A stretch of DNA of 64,000 bases from Oceanobacillus zhaokaii (GTDB taxonomy: Bacteria; Bacillota; Bacilli; Bacillales; Amphibacillaceae): positions 1,187,001 to 1,251,000 of the forward strand of contig NZ_CP024848.1 in assembly GCF_003352005.1 (NCBI RefSeq), read 5' to 3'. Positions 51,880-60,415 of this stretch are shown one piece after another. A model generated the notes under the pieces. It ran no database searches and was not told where the DNA came from. It saw only the letters and a list, made by a program, of their open reading frames with translations. Every line of letters begins with the position of its first letter. The first letter of the stretch is position 1. The position numbers and the translations under genes were made by a program.

Positions 51880-52196
51880 TTTTGTCCTCCTCGAATTTTA
51901 TCTTTTGAAATATTCGAGTTGGAGTATGCTTCGTTATCATCATCAGGGATTTCGATTCGTTTCGTTTTATTTGTAATCCAATTATGAATTTTAATAGCTC
52001 CAGAAATCGGCTGCTGTCTTGGAAGGGAATCTAGCTTCAATGCATGACTTTTTCGAATAAACGCATGGTTCTTATCGATGGCACAGCGGAAATCTAGCTG
52101 GATATAATCAAAATAAACGACGGACAGTAGAAAACTCAAATAAAGGTAGATTGGCGAAAAATCACTCAATAGTTCATTTAACAATTCAAGAAACAT
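51804..52196 (-). CDS. MifM-like membrane sensor/arrest peptide upstream of yidC2 (candidate)
   Basis: The 130-codon frame starts after a perfect AAAGGAGGTGA site. It has one N-terminal membrane segment (PIYLYLSFLLSVVYF), then a soluble arm. Residues 69-90 read KIHNWITNKTKRIEIP and then DDDNEA. In B. subtilis MifM, as I recall it, Arg69, Ile70 and Trp73 and an acidic DEEDA stretch around 85-89 drive stalling. Here Lys69, Ile70, Trp73 and DDDNEA at 85-90 keep that register. A ribosome paused there would open the hairpin covering the yidC2 ribosome site. Unlike MifM, the frame runs on 40 codons and overlaps the yidC2 start by 76 bases. That tail may be rarely translated. Confidence 0.65.
   Translation of the reverse strand: MFLELLNELLSDFSPIYLYLSFLLSVVYFDYIQLDFRCAIDKNHAFIRKSHALKLDSLPRQQPISGAIKIHNWITNKTKRIEIPDDDNEAYSNSNISKDKIRGGQKWKKGLYSRSLKNIKLASCFCSLYF
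51886..51924 (-). promoter_or_regulatory. Hairpin sequestering the yidC2 Shine-Dalgarno sequence
   Basis: On the minus strand CTCCAACTCGAAT pairs with ATTCGAGGAGG: seven base pairs (CTCGAAT/ATTCGAG), then a two-base bulge and CTCC/GGAG. The right arm is the yidC2 ribosome site; the left arm begins right after the codons for the acidic DDDNEA stretch of the upstream frame. Confidence 0.75.
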
Positions 52197-52447
52197 CTGT
52201 ATTCACCTCCTTTAAAGCGATAATAAAAGTTTATCTTGTTCATACGTTCTATTAACTTATAAAGTTTCAAGTTTAATCTTAGAAAACTTGTTGTCACCAA
52301 GCTTTTAGGTGACAGCCTTAGTTGCACTTACCTACTAAAAATAATTATAACGCGAATGACTAATAGATCCAACAGGGAACTATAAAAGCCTACTTTCCTT
52401 AAGTTGGAATATTAAGTATAATCAAAATAAAAAAGCGAGGATTAAAT

Positions 52448-53236
52448 ATGACGATTATTTCTGATTCATGGTTCACGGTAACGGAATTGGATGAAACCAC
52501 TTTCGCAATTAGTGAGTATGGGCATTGGGAAAAGGTACATTCATTTTTATTAATTGGTACAAATAAAGCTGCATTGATTGATACTGGACTTGGAATCGAT
52601 AATATCAAACGAATAACAGATCAATTGACAGATTTACCAATTATTGTACTTACTACTCACGTCCATACAGATCATATTGGCAGCCATGGGGAGTTTACTG
52701 AGATTTATGTGCATGAGGCGGAATCGGATTGGTTAATAAATGGAATCGAAGGGTTATCGCTGGAGCAAATTAGAATAAATATTGGAAGGGATATTACCAA
52801 AGCAACACCTGCGTCATTTAACTCTGATACTTTTACACCGTTTCAAGGTGAGCCAACAGGTTTATTAGTAGATGGAGACAAGATTGATATTGGTAATCGG
52901 CTGTTAGAAATTATACATACACCAGGACATTCCCCTGGTCACTGTTGCATATATGAAAAAGGTCGAAGATACTTGTTCACCGGAGATTTACTTTATTTGG
53001 AGACACCGATTTATGCCTTTTACCCTACGACAGATCCGGAAGAATTAGTAAACTCATTGGAGAGAATTGCAAAAATAGAAAATGTAAAAACGGTTTATGG
53101 TTCACATAATCAGCTGGGGATTGATGCGTCCATTTTGGATGAAGTGTTAGGAGCAGTAAAAGAACTTCGAGATAGGAATGTTGTAAGACACGGAAGCGGG
53201 CTCCACAGCTTTAGACGATTTAGTGTTCAATTTTAG
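52448..53236 (+). CDS. Metallo-beta-lactamase fold hydrolase
   Basis: The 262-residue protein has the MBL metal motif TTHVHTDHIGSHGEF, then HTPGHSPGHCCIYE with the third histidine and FTGDLLYLETPIY with the bridging aspartate. These are typical of the glyoxalase II/hydrolase-like branch, and the substrate is not known. No ribosome site better than AGCGAGG is visible before the ATG. It is a single gene. Confidence 0.85.
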   Translation: MTIISDSWFTVTELDETTFAISEYGHWEKVHSFLLIGTNKAALIDTGLGIDNIKRITDQLTDLPIIVLTTHVHTDHIGSHGEFTEIYVHEAESDWLINGIEGLSLEQIRINIGRDITKATPASFNSDTFTPFQGEPTGLLVDGDKIDIGNRLLEIIHTPGHSPGHCCIYEKGRRYLFTGDLLYLETPIYAFYPTTDPEELVNSLERIAKIENVKTVYGSHNQLGIDASILDEVLGAVKELRDRNVVRHGSGLHSFRRFSVQF

Positions 53237-53339
53237 TGAAACTTCAGTCAGTCTCTAGACTGAGCAATTTTCGTTCTAAGGAATGTAGAGGCTAATTCAG
53301 TTTCGATGTAAGATTGGAAGTAGCTTAGGACAGAAAGGG

Positions 53340-54242
53340 ATGGATAGGGTGGAAACTATTATCGAAGTTCAGAATCTTAAGAAGTCTTATCGGAAGCGGA
53401 AGTCAAAAGAGTATATCCATGCGGTCACAGATGTATCCTTCAAAGTGAATCGGGGAGAAATAGTCGGCCTTCTTGGACCAAATGGAGCAGGGAAAACAAC
53501 GACAATTAAGATGATATGTGGTCTGCTAATTCCTGATTCCGGAACAATTACAATCAATGGAATCAATAATCGAGAGAAACGTTTGAAAGCATTACGCCAT
53601 ATCAGTGCAGTGCTTGAAGGAAATCGAAATTTATATTGGCGTTTGACTGTTAGAGAGAACCTGGAATATTTTGCTGGAAATCGTGGTGCTTCAAGGAAAG
53701 AGGTTAAGAAACAGGTTGATGAATTATTGGAAAAGTTTCGTTTACAAGAGAAATCTTCGGAACTAGTCAATCGTCTTTCACGAGGAATGCAGCAAAAACT
53801 GGCAATCGCAGTGGCAATGTTAGCCGATAGTGACGTCATTCTGCTAGACGAACCGACACTTGGACTCGATGTCGAAACAAGCTATGAAGTACGTGATTTA
53901 CTTCGAAGTATCGCAAGTGATTATAATCGAACGATCATTATTAGCTCCCATGATATGGATGTAATTCAAGATATCTGTGAACGGACCGTGATTATTAATG
54001 GAGGAGAGATTGTTACAGATGACAAGGTGGATAATTTATTACGATTGTTTGAAGTTCGTGCCTATACGATAACACTAGGTGGACCATTAAGTGAAAAACA
54101 GCAGAAATTACTGAAGCTTACGTTTCCCGGAGCAGAGTATAAGGAAGATATCAATCAATCTTCAGTTGGTGTGGATCTTGAAAAAAGCGAAGCAATCTAT
54201 GATTTATTTGATATTTTTAAGTTAGAAGAGACACCAGTTTAA
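53340..54242 (+). CDS. ABC transporter ATP-binding protein
   Basis: The 300-residue ATPase has Walker A LLGPNGAGKTTTIKMI, the Q-loop region SAVLEGNRNLYWRLTV, signature RLSRGMQQKLAIA, Walker B VILLDEPTLGLD and switch IISSHDMD. The last 70 residues are the extension seen in ABC-2 type exporters. It pairs with the permease gene 67 bases downstream. The exported substrate is unknown. The start could also be a GTG three codons later, with a slightly better site. Confidence 0.88.
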   Translation: MDRVETIIEVQNLKKSYRKRKSKEYIHAVTDVSFKVNRGEIVGLLGPNGAGKTTTIKMICGLLIPDSGTITINGINNREKRLKALRHISAVLEGNRNLYWRLTVRENLEYFAGNRGASRKEVKKQVDELLEKFRLQEKSSELVNRLSRGMQQKLAIAVAMLADSDVILLDEPTLGLDVETSYEVRDLLRSIASDYNRTIIISSHDMDVIQDICERTVIINGGEIVTDDKVDNLLRLFEVRAYTITLGGPLSEKQQKLLKLTFPGAEYKEDINQSSVGVDLEKSEAIYDLFDIFKLEETPV

Positions 54243-54309
54243 TCAATTGATCGTAAGTCAATTAATTTTGAAGAAATATTTATGAAAATTGTAAAGGGGG
54301 AAATATATA

Positions 54310-55083
54310 ATGCAAGGATTCAATCTTCTTAAGGCAAACATTCGGATGGAATATATTGAATATAAGCGGTACTTACCGAATACGATCGCAATGCTGCTTA
54401 CTTTTTATATTATTTTTATTGGTATGTTTGCTGGGATTCAATTAATCGGTGACCCAACAACACAGGATTCAAATGTTCAATTTGTGATTGTAAACTATAT
54501 TTTCTGGTATTTAGCGATGATTGTTGTAAATGCCATTGGCTGGCAAATTACAAATGAAGCGACACAGGGAACACTTGAACAATTGAGTATGTCTCCGATG
54601 GGGATTTGGCGCATTATGCTCGCAAGGTTGATATCCTCCACAATCGTAAGTTTTTTGATTATTGTTGCATTACTATATTTATCGATGCTGACGACTGGCC
54701 AATGGCTAAATATCGACATTATCACGATATTGCCAATATTAATCTTGACCTTGATTAGTATGTTTGGTCTTGGATTTATTATTGCTGGCCTATCGATTGT
54801 CTTGAAACAAATTCAAGCATTTCTCCAAATATTACAGTTCATTCTAGCTGGACTAACCTTTGTTCCGCTAACCGTTGCACCTTTCCTGGCATTTTTCCCC
54901 TTTGTAAAAGGGGTCGACTTAGTACGGGCTGTGATGATCCATGGTGTTACACTCAGTCAAATTAGGATGGAAGATTTCCTGATACTAGGATTTAATGCTG
55001 TATTCTATTTTGTTATCGGTCTCGGATTCTTTTTCCTCTGTGAACGAGTGGCGATGAAGAAAGGGTTGCTGGCGCATTATTAA
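54310..55083 (+). CDS. ABC-2 type transporter permease
   Basis: The 257-residue protein has six membrane segments and the ABC-2 layout: a cytoplasmic start (KANIRMEYIEYKRYLPNT), then a first long segment. The motif NEATQGTLEQLSMSPMGIW is the coupling region of ABC-2 permeases. AGGGGG precedes the ATG. It forms an operon with the ATPase gene just upstream. The substrate is unknown. Confidence 0.83.
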   Translation: MQGFNLLKANIRMEYIEYKRYLPNTIAMLLTFYIIFIGMFAGIQLIGDPTTQDSNVQFVIVNYIFWYLAMIVVNAIGWQITNEATQGTLEQLSMSPMGIWRIMLARLISSTIVSFLIIVALLYLSMLTTGQWLNIDIITILPILILTLISMFGLGFIIAGLSIVLKQIQAFLQILQFILAGLTFVPLTVAPFLAFFPFVKGVDLVRAVMIHGVTLSQIRMEDFLILGFNAVFYFVIGLGFFFLCERVAMKKGLLAHY

Positions 55084-55288
55084 TACTTGTGTATGTAAGC
55101 TGTTAGTTTGGTTGGAGAAATCTGCACATGCATTCCATCTTGATGACACGAAGGAGATTGAAAAGCATTTGATTAATGAATTGAAACATGCAGTGAAAAC
55201 TTAATTGAAAATAGGTAGCTGCACATGCATCCCCATGGTAACTATCATAGGTTAATAGTGAACCTATAACAAGAAAGGGGATAATCTA

Positions 55289-55816
55289 ATGAGATTTCGT
55301 CATGGAAGACATTGTAGATGCCATACTTGTCGAAAGACAATTGTCCATCCTACAAAGTTTAATTGTGTCAATCAATTTTCCGAAAGTGAAGTAGATCATG
55401 TGCATCCTTCCCATACTACGATTATGAACCATCATTTAGTGAAGAATAATCACGTATTTCCGCATTCAACATCTGTGCAAAATACAGTTAACAGTGTTGA
55501 TCAATATGGTGGTTCGTTTGAGGTACCAAGTCCTGGTCAAGTGGCAGGCGCAATGGCACCAGGCTTTGGCCCAGGATTTGGTCCGGGAGGTCAAGTAGCA
55601 GGCGCAATGGCACCGGGCTTTGGCCCAGGCTATGGTCCAGGAGGTCAAGTGGCAGGAGCGATGATGCCAGGCTATGGTCCAGGAGGTCAAGTGGCAGGTG
55701 CAAATATGCCATTTGGTCCAGGAGGTCAAGTGGCAGGTGTAATGCAGCCAGGTTTTGGACCGCATAAAGGCTGCAAGTGTGGTTGTGGCGGTAATCCATC
55801 TCACCATAGATGGTAA
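55289..55816 (+). CDS. CotD-like spore coat protein with GPGGQVAGAM repeats
   Basis: The N-terminal 70 residues match the CotD coat family: KTIVHPTKFNCVNQFSESEV, DHVHPSHTTIMNHHLVKNNH and VFPHSTSVQNTVNSV, rich in histidine and cysteine. Residues 81-158 are five imperfect repeats around QVAGAM flanked by PGFGPG-type glycine/proline spacers. The end is cysteine-rich (KGCKCGCGG). Family members are about 75 residues in B. subtilis, so the repeat half is an expansion. The ATG has AAGGGG upstream. It is probably made in the mother cell late in sporulation, which is an inference from the family. Confidence 0.85.
   Translation: MRFRHGRHCRCHTCRKTIVHPTKFNCVNQFSESEVDHVHPSHTTIMNHHLVKNNHVFPHSTSVQNTVNSVDQYGGSFEVPSPGQVAGAMAPGFGPGFGPGGQVAGAMAPGFGPGYGPGGQVAGAMMPGYGPGGQVAGANMPFGPGGQVAGVMQPGFGPHKGCKCGCGGNPSHHRW
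55532..55762 (+). repeat. Tandem repeat inside the CotD-like gene
   Basis: Five units whose DNA core is GGAGGTCAAGTGGCAGG(C/A/T), with spacer lengths of 30 to 60 bases coding for glycine and proline. DNA of the units is very similar, so recent slippage or recombination is likely. Confidence 0.7.
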
Positions 55817-55931
55817 AAAAGGTACGGATTATAGAGGGCTGACAAGTGAATTGTCGGCTTTTTCTATTTGATACAATATTTAAAGGGGTTATAATGATAT
55901 GGATATATTAATTTAAAGACGGTGATTACAT

Positions 55932-56486
55932 ATGAAAATCTTAACGGTGACAGGATACAAATCAACAGAATTAGGTATTTTTAAAGAAGATGATTCAAAA
56001 GTCCGAATTATCAAGAAAGCAATCGAAAAACGGCTAATTGGATTTATAGAAGAAGGACTAGAATGGGTTCTCGTTTCCGGTCAAATGGGTGTCGAGCTCT
56101 GGACGGCAGAAGTCGTTCTCGATTTAAAGGAAACATATGATATCAATCTTGGTATCTTTCCACCCTTTGAAAATCAGGACAATCGCTGGCCAGAACCATT
56201 GAAATATAAATACGAAGAGCTGACAATGATTGCCGACTTTTACCAGCCAATTTATAATGGCGATTATAAAGCACCCTATCAATTTAAAGCGAAAAACATG
56301 TGGCTAGTCGATAAGAGTGACGGCTGCCTACTCCTAATGGATGATGAATTTCCAGGGAGTACAAAATATTTTTATGACATTGCAAAGCAGGCAGATGGAA
56401 ACTATCCAATCTTCCTAATCACTCCGATGGATTTGGAAGATATTGTAGAGGAAATACGGATGGCGGATCCGGATTATTGGAGCTGA
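55932..56486 (+). CDS. DUF1273/YpsA family protein
   Basis: The 184-residue protein resembles B. subtilis YpsA. It has VTGYKSTELGIFKEDD, VLVSGQMGVELWTAEVVLDL, GIFPPFENQDNRWPE and GGSTKYFYDIAK-like PGSTKYFYDIAKQ. YpsA has a Rossmann-like (SLOG) fold predicted to bind nucleotides, and overproduction disturbs cell division in B. subtilis. The ligand is unknown. It is a single gene. Confidence 0.88.
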   Translation: MKILTVTGYKSTELGIFKEDDSKVRIIKKAIEKRLIGFIEEGLEWVLVSGQMGVELWTAEVVLDLKETYDINLGIFPPFENQDNRWPEPLKYKYEELTMIADFYQPIYNGDYKAPYQFKAKNMWLVDKSDGCLLLMDDEFPGSTKYFYDIAKQADGNYPIFLITPMDLEDIVEEIRMADPDYWS

Positions 56487-56585
56487 CTTAGTTTGCGCAA
56501 GCTTGTGTGGTCTAGGGCTTCGAGGCAGGCACGGAAGGGCGCAGAAATTTGGGAGTGTGCCAAAATTACCGAGGGGGCGCAGAAA

Positions 56586-56668
56586 TACCGATATATTTGA
56601 AAATACGCCGATATATCGAGCAAAGGCGCCGATATCCATTCCGTTCACGCCGATATTCGACAAAATAA
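56586..56668 (+). repeat. Short tandem CGCCGATAT repeat (period 20-21 bases)
   Basis: CGCCGATAT begins at 56,606, 56,627 and 56,648, with a diverged ACCGATAT about 20 bases before. The bases between units differ. It is more GC-rich than the surroundings. Confidence 0.65.
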
Positions 56669-56791
56669 GCAACAATAGTTGAGATTCCCTCATGCTACCG
56701 CTACAATTTCCGCTGGATTTACATTAATTATTTCACCGCAGAGCGCATATCATTAAAAGAACGGAACTGCGCATTTTGGAAAGGTGGAATC

Positions 56792-57475
56792 ATGTTGTAT
56801 TATCCATATCAGTATCCTTCAAATGCAGAATATAGACCGGCACAGCATCAATCATCGGCACGTCGTGTACTGACTGTTTCTGGGAATGGACAAATTTCAG
56901 TAGAGCCGAATATCTTAACCATCCAATTAGAAGTTGTGACGGAAAACGAATCTTTACGTCAGGCACAGCAGGAAAATGCAAATACAATGAATCAAGTAAT
57001 TCAAGCACTACTTAACTTGGGAATTCCAAGAGAAAATATTCATACAACTGTTTTTACAATATTTCCTAGATACGATTTTGTTGATGGAAAGCAAGTTTTT
57101 CGAGGTTATGATGTTACTAATGGAATTACTGTGGAGATAAGTGCAATTGATCAAGCGGGTGCCATCATTGATGAGGCAGTGAAAAATGGAGTGAATCGTG
57201 TTTCAAATATCCAATTTACTGTTCGTGATAAGGATATGTACTACCAGCAGGCCCTTAGTGCTGCCCTTGAAAATGCGAATGGCAAAGCTGAAGCCATCGC
57301 AAGGACATTGCGACTTAATCTTAATCAGCCGCCAATTAAGATTGTGGAGCAATCTACCGGAACTCCTCCTATTACGTATAAAGTGACGGCAGCATCAGCA
57401 GAAAGTTTTGCAACACCAATTGAGCCTGGGCAAATAATGGTGAGTGCAACGGTTGAGGTACAATACCAGTACTAG
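56792..57475 (+). CDS. SIMPL (DUF541) domain protein
   Basis: The 227-residue protein starts with a tyrosine-rich soluble leader (MLYYPYQYPSNAEYRPAQ) instead of a signal peptide. A SIMPL/DUF541 domain follows: RVLTVSGNGQISVEPNILTI, IPRENIHTTVFTIFPRYDF and TNGITVEISAIDQAG. The end is FATPIEPGQIMVSATVEV. SIMPL proteins are often exported and poorly understood. The protein here has no export signal and could be spore-associated or cytoplasmic. GAAAGGTGG precedes the ATG. Confidence 0.85.
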   Translation: MLYYPYQYPSNAEYRPAQHQSSARRVLTVSGNGQISVEPNILTIQLEVVTENESLRQAQQENANTMNQVIQALLNLGIPRENIHTTVFTIFPRYDFVDGKQVFRGYDVTNGITVEISAIDQAGAIIDEAVKNGVNRVSNIQFTVRDKDMYYQQALSAALENANGKAEAIARTLRLNLNQPPIKIVEQSTGTPPITYKVTAASAESFATPIEPGQIMVSATVEVQYQY

Positions 57476-57477
57476 TA

Positions 57478-57513
57478 GAAAGCAAGTGATGGCATTCCGT
57501 CACTTGCTTTTTG
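57478..57513 (+). terminator. Terminator after the SIMPL gene
   Basis: AAAGCAAGTGA pairs with TCACTTGCTTT around a short loop, followed by TTGC. Confidence 0.8.
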
Positions 57514-57726
57514 CTAGATAAGAAAGCATGCATAGATGCAACTGAGCATGCCACCCAAAGGCTTGGCTTAAACCTAGTCTTCTAACGGTTAAGAAACTTG
57601 GAAATCGTTGCTCTATAACTGTCCAATAGAAAATAAGAGACACTATGGTAAAAATAGTTACGCTAATAGTAATAAATGTTATAATGTTAGAAATATTTTA
57701 ATTGAGTAACTACTTGAGGTGATTAT

Positions 57727-58233
57727 TTGGATTATTTGATTCGAAACATGAAGAAGAAGGATATCCCACAGGTTCAGCATGTTGCGAAAACAAGCTGGAA
57801 TGCTACATATGAAGGGATTATTCCATTAGGCATTCAAGAGAATTTTTTACTTTCAGCTTATAGCGATAAAAATATGAAAAGCAGACTAAAGCATTCAATT
57901 ATTTATGTTGCTGAGGCAGAGGGTAAAATTGTTGGCTTTGCAAACTACTCACCAATTACAACTGACGGAAAAACAGAACTAGGTGCTATCTATTTATATC
58001 CAGAATATCAAGGAAAAGGGATTGGTACTGCGTTTTTACAGCAAGGGATCAAGCAATTAGGAAATGTAAAAGAAATCCTTCTAAATGTGGAGAAAAACAA
58101 TAAAATTGGCATGAACTTCTATACTGCAAAAGGATTTGAAGTCGTGTCAGAGTTCGAGGATAACTTTGGCGGACATATATTAAATACGGTACGAATGGTG
58201 TTAAAAGTTAATAAAATTACGAGTAATAGTTAG
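57727..58233 (+). CDS. GNAT family N-acetyltransferase
   Basis: The 168-residue acetyltransferase starts with a TTG after GAGGTG. It contains the GNAT fold with the acetyl-CoA loop LYPEYQGKGIGTAFLQQG and ILLNVEKNNKIGMNFYTAKG at the end. A small amine or protein N-terminus is the likely acceptor; nothing more precise can be read. It precedes a YrvL-like membrane protein gene by about 30 bases and may be cotranscribed. Confidence 0.87.
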   Translation: MDYLIRNMKKKDIPQVQHVAKTSWNATYEGIIPLGIQENFLLSAYSDKNMKSRLKHSIIYVAEAEGKIVGFANYSPITTDGKTELGAIYLYPEYQGKGIGTAFLQQGIKQLGNVKEILLNVEKNNKIGMNFYTAKGFEVVSEFEDNFGGHILNTVRMVLKVNKITSNS

Positions 58234-58261
58234 ACAATGCTTTTGAAATAGGGATGTGTGT

Positions 58262-58711
58262 ATGGGGGAATTAGATGAAGTATCAGAGAAGAAGGGTATG
58301 AGAGAAAAGTTAATAGCAATAGCGACAATAACAGTCCTGCTTGCCATTGCATTCGGATTGGTGATAGGTTTCTATTTCTTTGGTTTTGCAGGGTTGTTTA
58401 ATCTTTTTGATGTTAAATATGATACGCTATTTACAATCCTTACCTTTATATTATTTGTGTTAATCATCGGCATATTTACGGATATTTTGGCGAAAGTACC
58501 GCGCATTATTTTTTCTCGGTTTTTAACAGGAAAATACACATTAATTGTCTGCGCGATTATGATTGAGGCATTCTTTAGTTGGATTGCAATATTTACTGCT
58601 GATGAACTCCTGACTGGTCTAAACGTTCCTTTAACGGTAGAGTTAGTTGCAGCGTTAATTGTGTCTATTGCAGAATACTTGTTGGACCAAGATGATGTCG
58701 GGGAAAAGTAA
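58262..58711 (+). CDS. Membrane protein, probably YrvL family
   Basis: The protein of 149 residues has four membrane segments. A basic start (EKKGMREKLIAIATITVLLA) is followed by FYFFGFAGLFNLFDVKYDTL, the pattern of regulatory YrvL-type proteins. YrvL in B. subtilis was described as a regulator of the OxdC-linked sigma factor I-like system. That assignment is tentative. The ATG chosen lies 9 bases after AGGG; a GTG two codons earlier is also possible. Confidence 0.55.
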   Translation: MGELDEVSEKKGMREKLIAIATITVLLAIAFGLVIGFYFFGFAGLFNLFDVKYDTLFTILTFILFVLIIGIFTDILAKVPRIIFSRFLTGKYTLIVCAIMIEAFFSWIAIFTADELLTGLNVPLTVELVAALIVSIAEYLLDQDDVGEK

Positions 58712-58753
58712 TCCAATGGAGAGCGGAATGGTTTTATTTCCAGCTCAAATTGA

Positions 58754-58797
58754 AAAGGACAGTGAAAGGTAACATTCTACCTTTCACTGTCCTTTTA
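58754..58797. terminator. Bidirectional terminator between YrvL-like and GlcG genes
   Basis: AAAAGGACAGTGAAAGGTA pairs with TACCTTTCACTGTCCTTTT with a loop of 6 bases: a 19-base, nearly perfect stem, flanked by T-rich DNA on both sides. Confidence 0.85.
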
Positions 58798-58885
58798 CCT
58801 GTGAGATAAATATCCAAATTTATTTTGAAGCTTTGCTCCAACGATATAATCCCAACACTCCGCAATCGTTACAGTATGCAATTTA

Positions 58886-59314
58886 TTATAATACGCTAAC
58901 ATTCAAAGCATCAAAAACATGTACAGCTGCCTGTGCTACTTGGACATCATGTTCTACAGAACTTCCACTCACACCTACAGCACCAATAACCTTACCATCT
59001 CTAACAAGTGGGAATCCACCACCGAAGACAACAAGGCGTCCATTATTTGTCGTGTTCAAGCCAAAAAGCTCCGCATTAGGAACGGTTGCCTCAGCCAAGT
59101 TTGAAGTTGGCATTTTTAATGCAACAGAAGTCCATGCCTTGTTTTGGGCAATCTCAATACTAGCGAGCCAAGCATCATCCATGCGATGAACGGCAATGAG
59201 GTTTCCGCCTTCATCTACAACTGAAATAACCATCTGAACGCCAATCTTTTGTGCTTCTTCTTCTGCACCATCAATTAATTGTTTAGCAATTTCTAAATTA
59301 ATCTTACTCATCAT
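58886..59314 (-). CDS. GlcG/HbpS family (DUF336) heme-degrading or heme-binding-like protein
   Basis: The 142-residue protein has the GlcG/HbpS family layout: MVISVVDEGGNLIAVHRMDD, IAQNKAWTSVALKMPTSNLA and GRLVVFGGGFPLVRDGKVIG plus AVGVSGSSVEHDVQVA. Family members occur in glycolate and other catabolic operons, and one binds heme in Streptomyces. The role here is unknown. AGGAGG precedes the ATG. It is a single gene. Confidence 0.88.
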   Translation of the reverse strand: MMSKINLEIAKQLIDGAEEEAQKIGVQMVISVVDEGGNLIAVHRMDDAWLASIEIAQNKAWTSVALKMPTSNLAEATVPNAELFGLNTTNNGRLVVFGGGFPLVRDGKVIGAVGVSGSSVEHDVQVAQAAVHVFDALNVSVL

Positions 59315-59506
59315 AAATTCCTCCTAACATATTAGTCAATTTTATGTTGCGTGAAGCCCAATCGTTTCTCGGAGTATAACTACACTTTTACTTTGAGTGC
59401 GGTTAAATATTTTTCTATGATGTTAACTTATCATTATCTTAAACTGGATTTACTATCTAGTAAAATGACTAGTACAGATAGTAGACATCGGTAATACTAA
59501 TACGGA

Positions 59507-60415
59507 TTAGATTTGATTTACTGCAACATTAAGATACGGTGTCAGCAATGGTGGATTGGCAATATTCGCAAAGTCGTTAATCGTTTCAATAAATTTATCC
59601 ATTGTATTGGTTAAATACGTCTCTTTCCGGATAATAAATACAGTAGATATTTTACTGTACTCATCTGGCAGCGGATGGCATTGAATGGCACCTTCCAATT
59701 CCAAATGCCTTACAGTAGATTGTGGGACTAGACTAATTCCAAGACCTGAGATAACACTGCCGAGTATCGTTTCTAATGTACCGAATTCCATTATCTTCGC
59801 ATTAATAATACCTTCTTCACTAAGCCAGCTTTCTAGACGAGCCCGATAACTGCAACCTGTCTTGAATACGAGGAGAGGCTTATTTTTCAGATCATCTATA
59901 GTGTTTTTTTCATAGCTGGATATTAATACTAAATTTTCCTGGAAAACCTCAATTTGTTCAATATCAGGATGCGAGTTAAAGCCTGTAACAAATGCACCAT
60001 CTAGTTTTCTTTTCAGGATTTGATCGATAAGTTCTTTTGTCACACCTGTTATTAGGGATAAATCAACATTTGGGTAATTTCTATGATAGGCAGATAAAAT
60101 CATTGGCAGTTTAATAACCGTTTCAACTGTTCCAATTTCTAGTGTACCTGATGGGCTATCGGAATCCTGGAAGGCTTTTTTCATTTCGTCTATCATGGAA
60201 AGAATCTTTTCCGAATGGGCTAAAAGCTTTTTTCCTTCAGAATTGAGGGTTGTACCACGACTATGCCTGTGAAATAGTTGAGTTTGTAATTCTGATTCCA
60301 GCAATTTTATTCTGGCAGTGACATGGGATTGCACAAAGTTTAATTCATTTGCTGCTTTGCTGATACTGCCATGATGGGCAACACTTTGAAAAATACGCAA
60401 ATCTTTAATCTCCAT
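59507..60415 (-). CDS. LysR family transcriptional regulator
   Basis: The 302-residue regulator has the N-terminal winged helix DLRIFQSVAHHGSISKAANE, LNFVQSHVTARIKLLESELQ, TQLFHRHSRGTTLNSEGKKL and an effector-binding domain ending in LYLTNTM-like KETYLTNTMDKFIETI. It is divergent from soxA, with 367 bases between, and is therefore the likely regulator of soxA. No clear T-N11-A repeats were confirmed. The start ATG follows an AGGGGGGT purine run. Confidence 0.9.
   Translation of the reverse strand: MEIKDLRIFQSVAHHGSISKAANELNFVQSHVTARIKLLESELQTQLFHRHSRGTTLNSEGKKLLAHSEKILSMIDEMKKAFQDSDSPSGTLEIGTVETVIKLPMILSAYHRNYPNVDLSLITGVTKELIDQILKRKLDGAFVTGFNSHPDIEQIEVFQENLVLISSYEKNTIDDLKNKPLLVFKTGCSYRARLESWLSEEGIINAKIMEFGTLETILGSVISGLGISLVPQSTVRHLELEGAIQCHPLPDEYSKISTVFIIRKETYLTNTMDKFIETINDFANIANPPLLTPYLNVAVNQI

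Noticed and set aside
55140..55204. Start-less frame EKSAHAFHLDDTKEIEKHLI upstream of the CotD-like gene
   Set aside because: Looks amphipathic and might be a decayed gene end, but no start, ribosome site or homologue was recognised.
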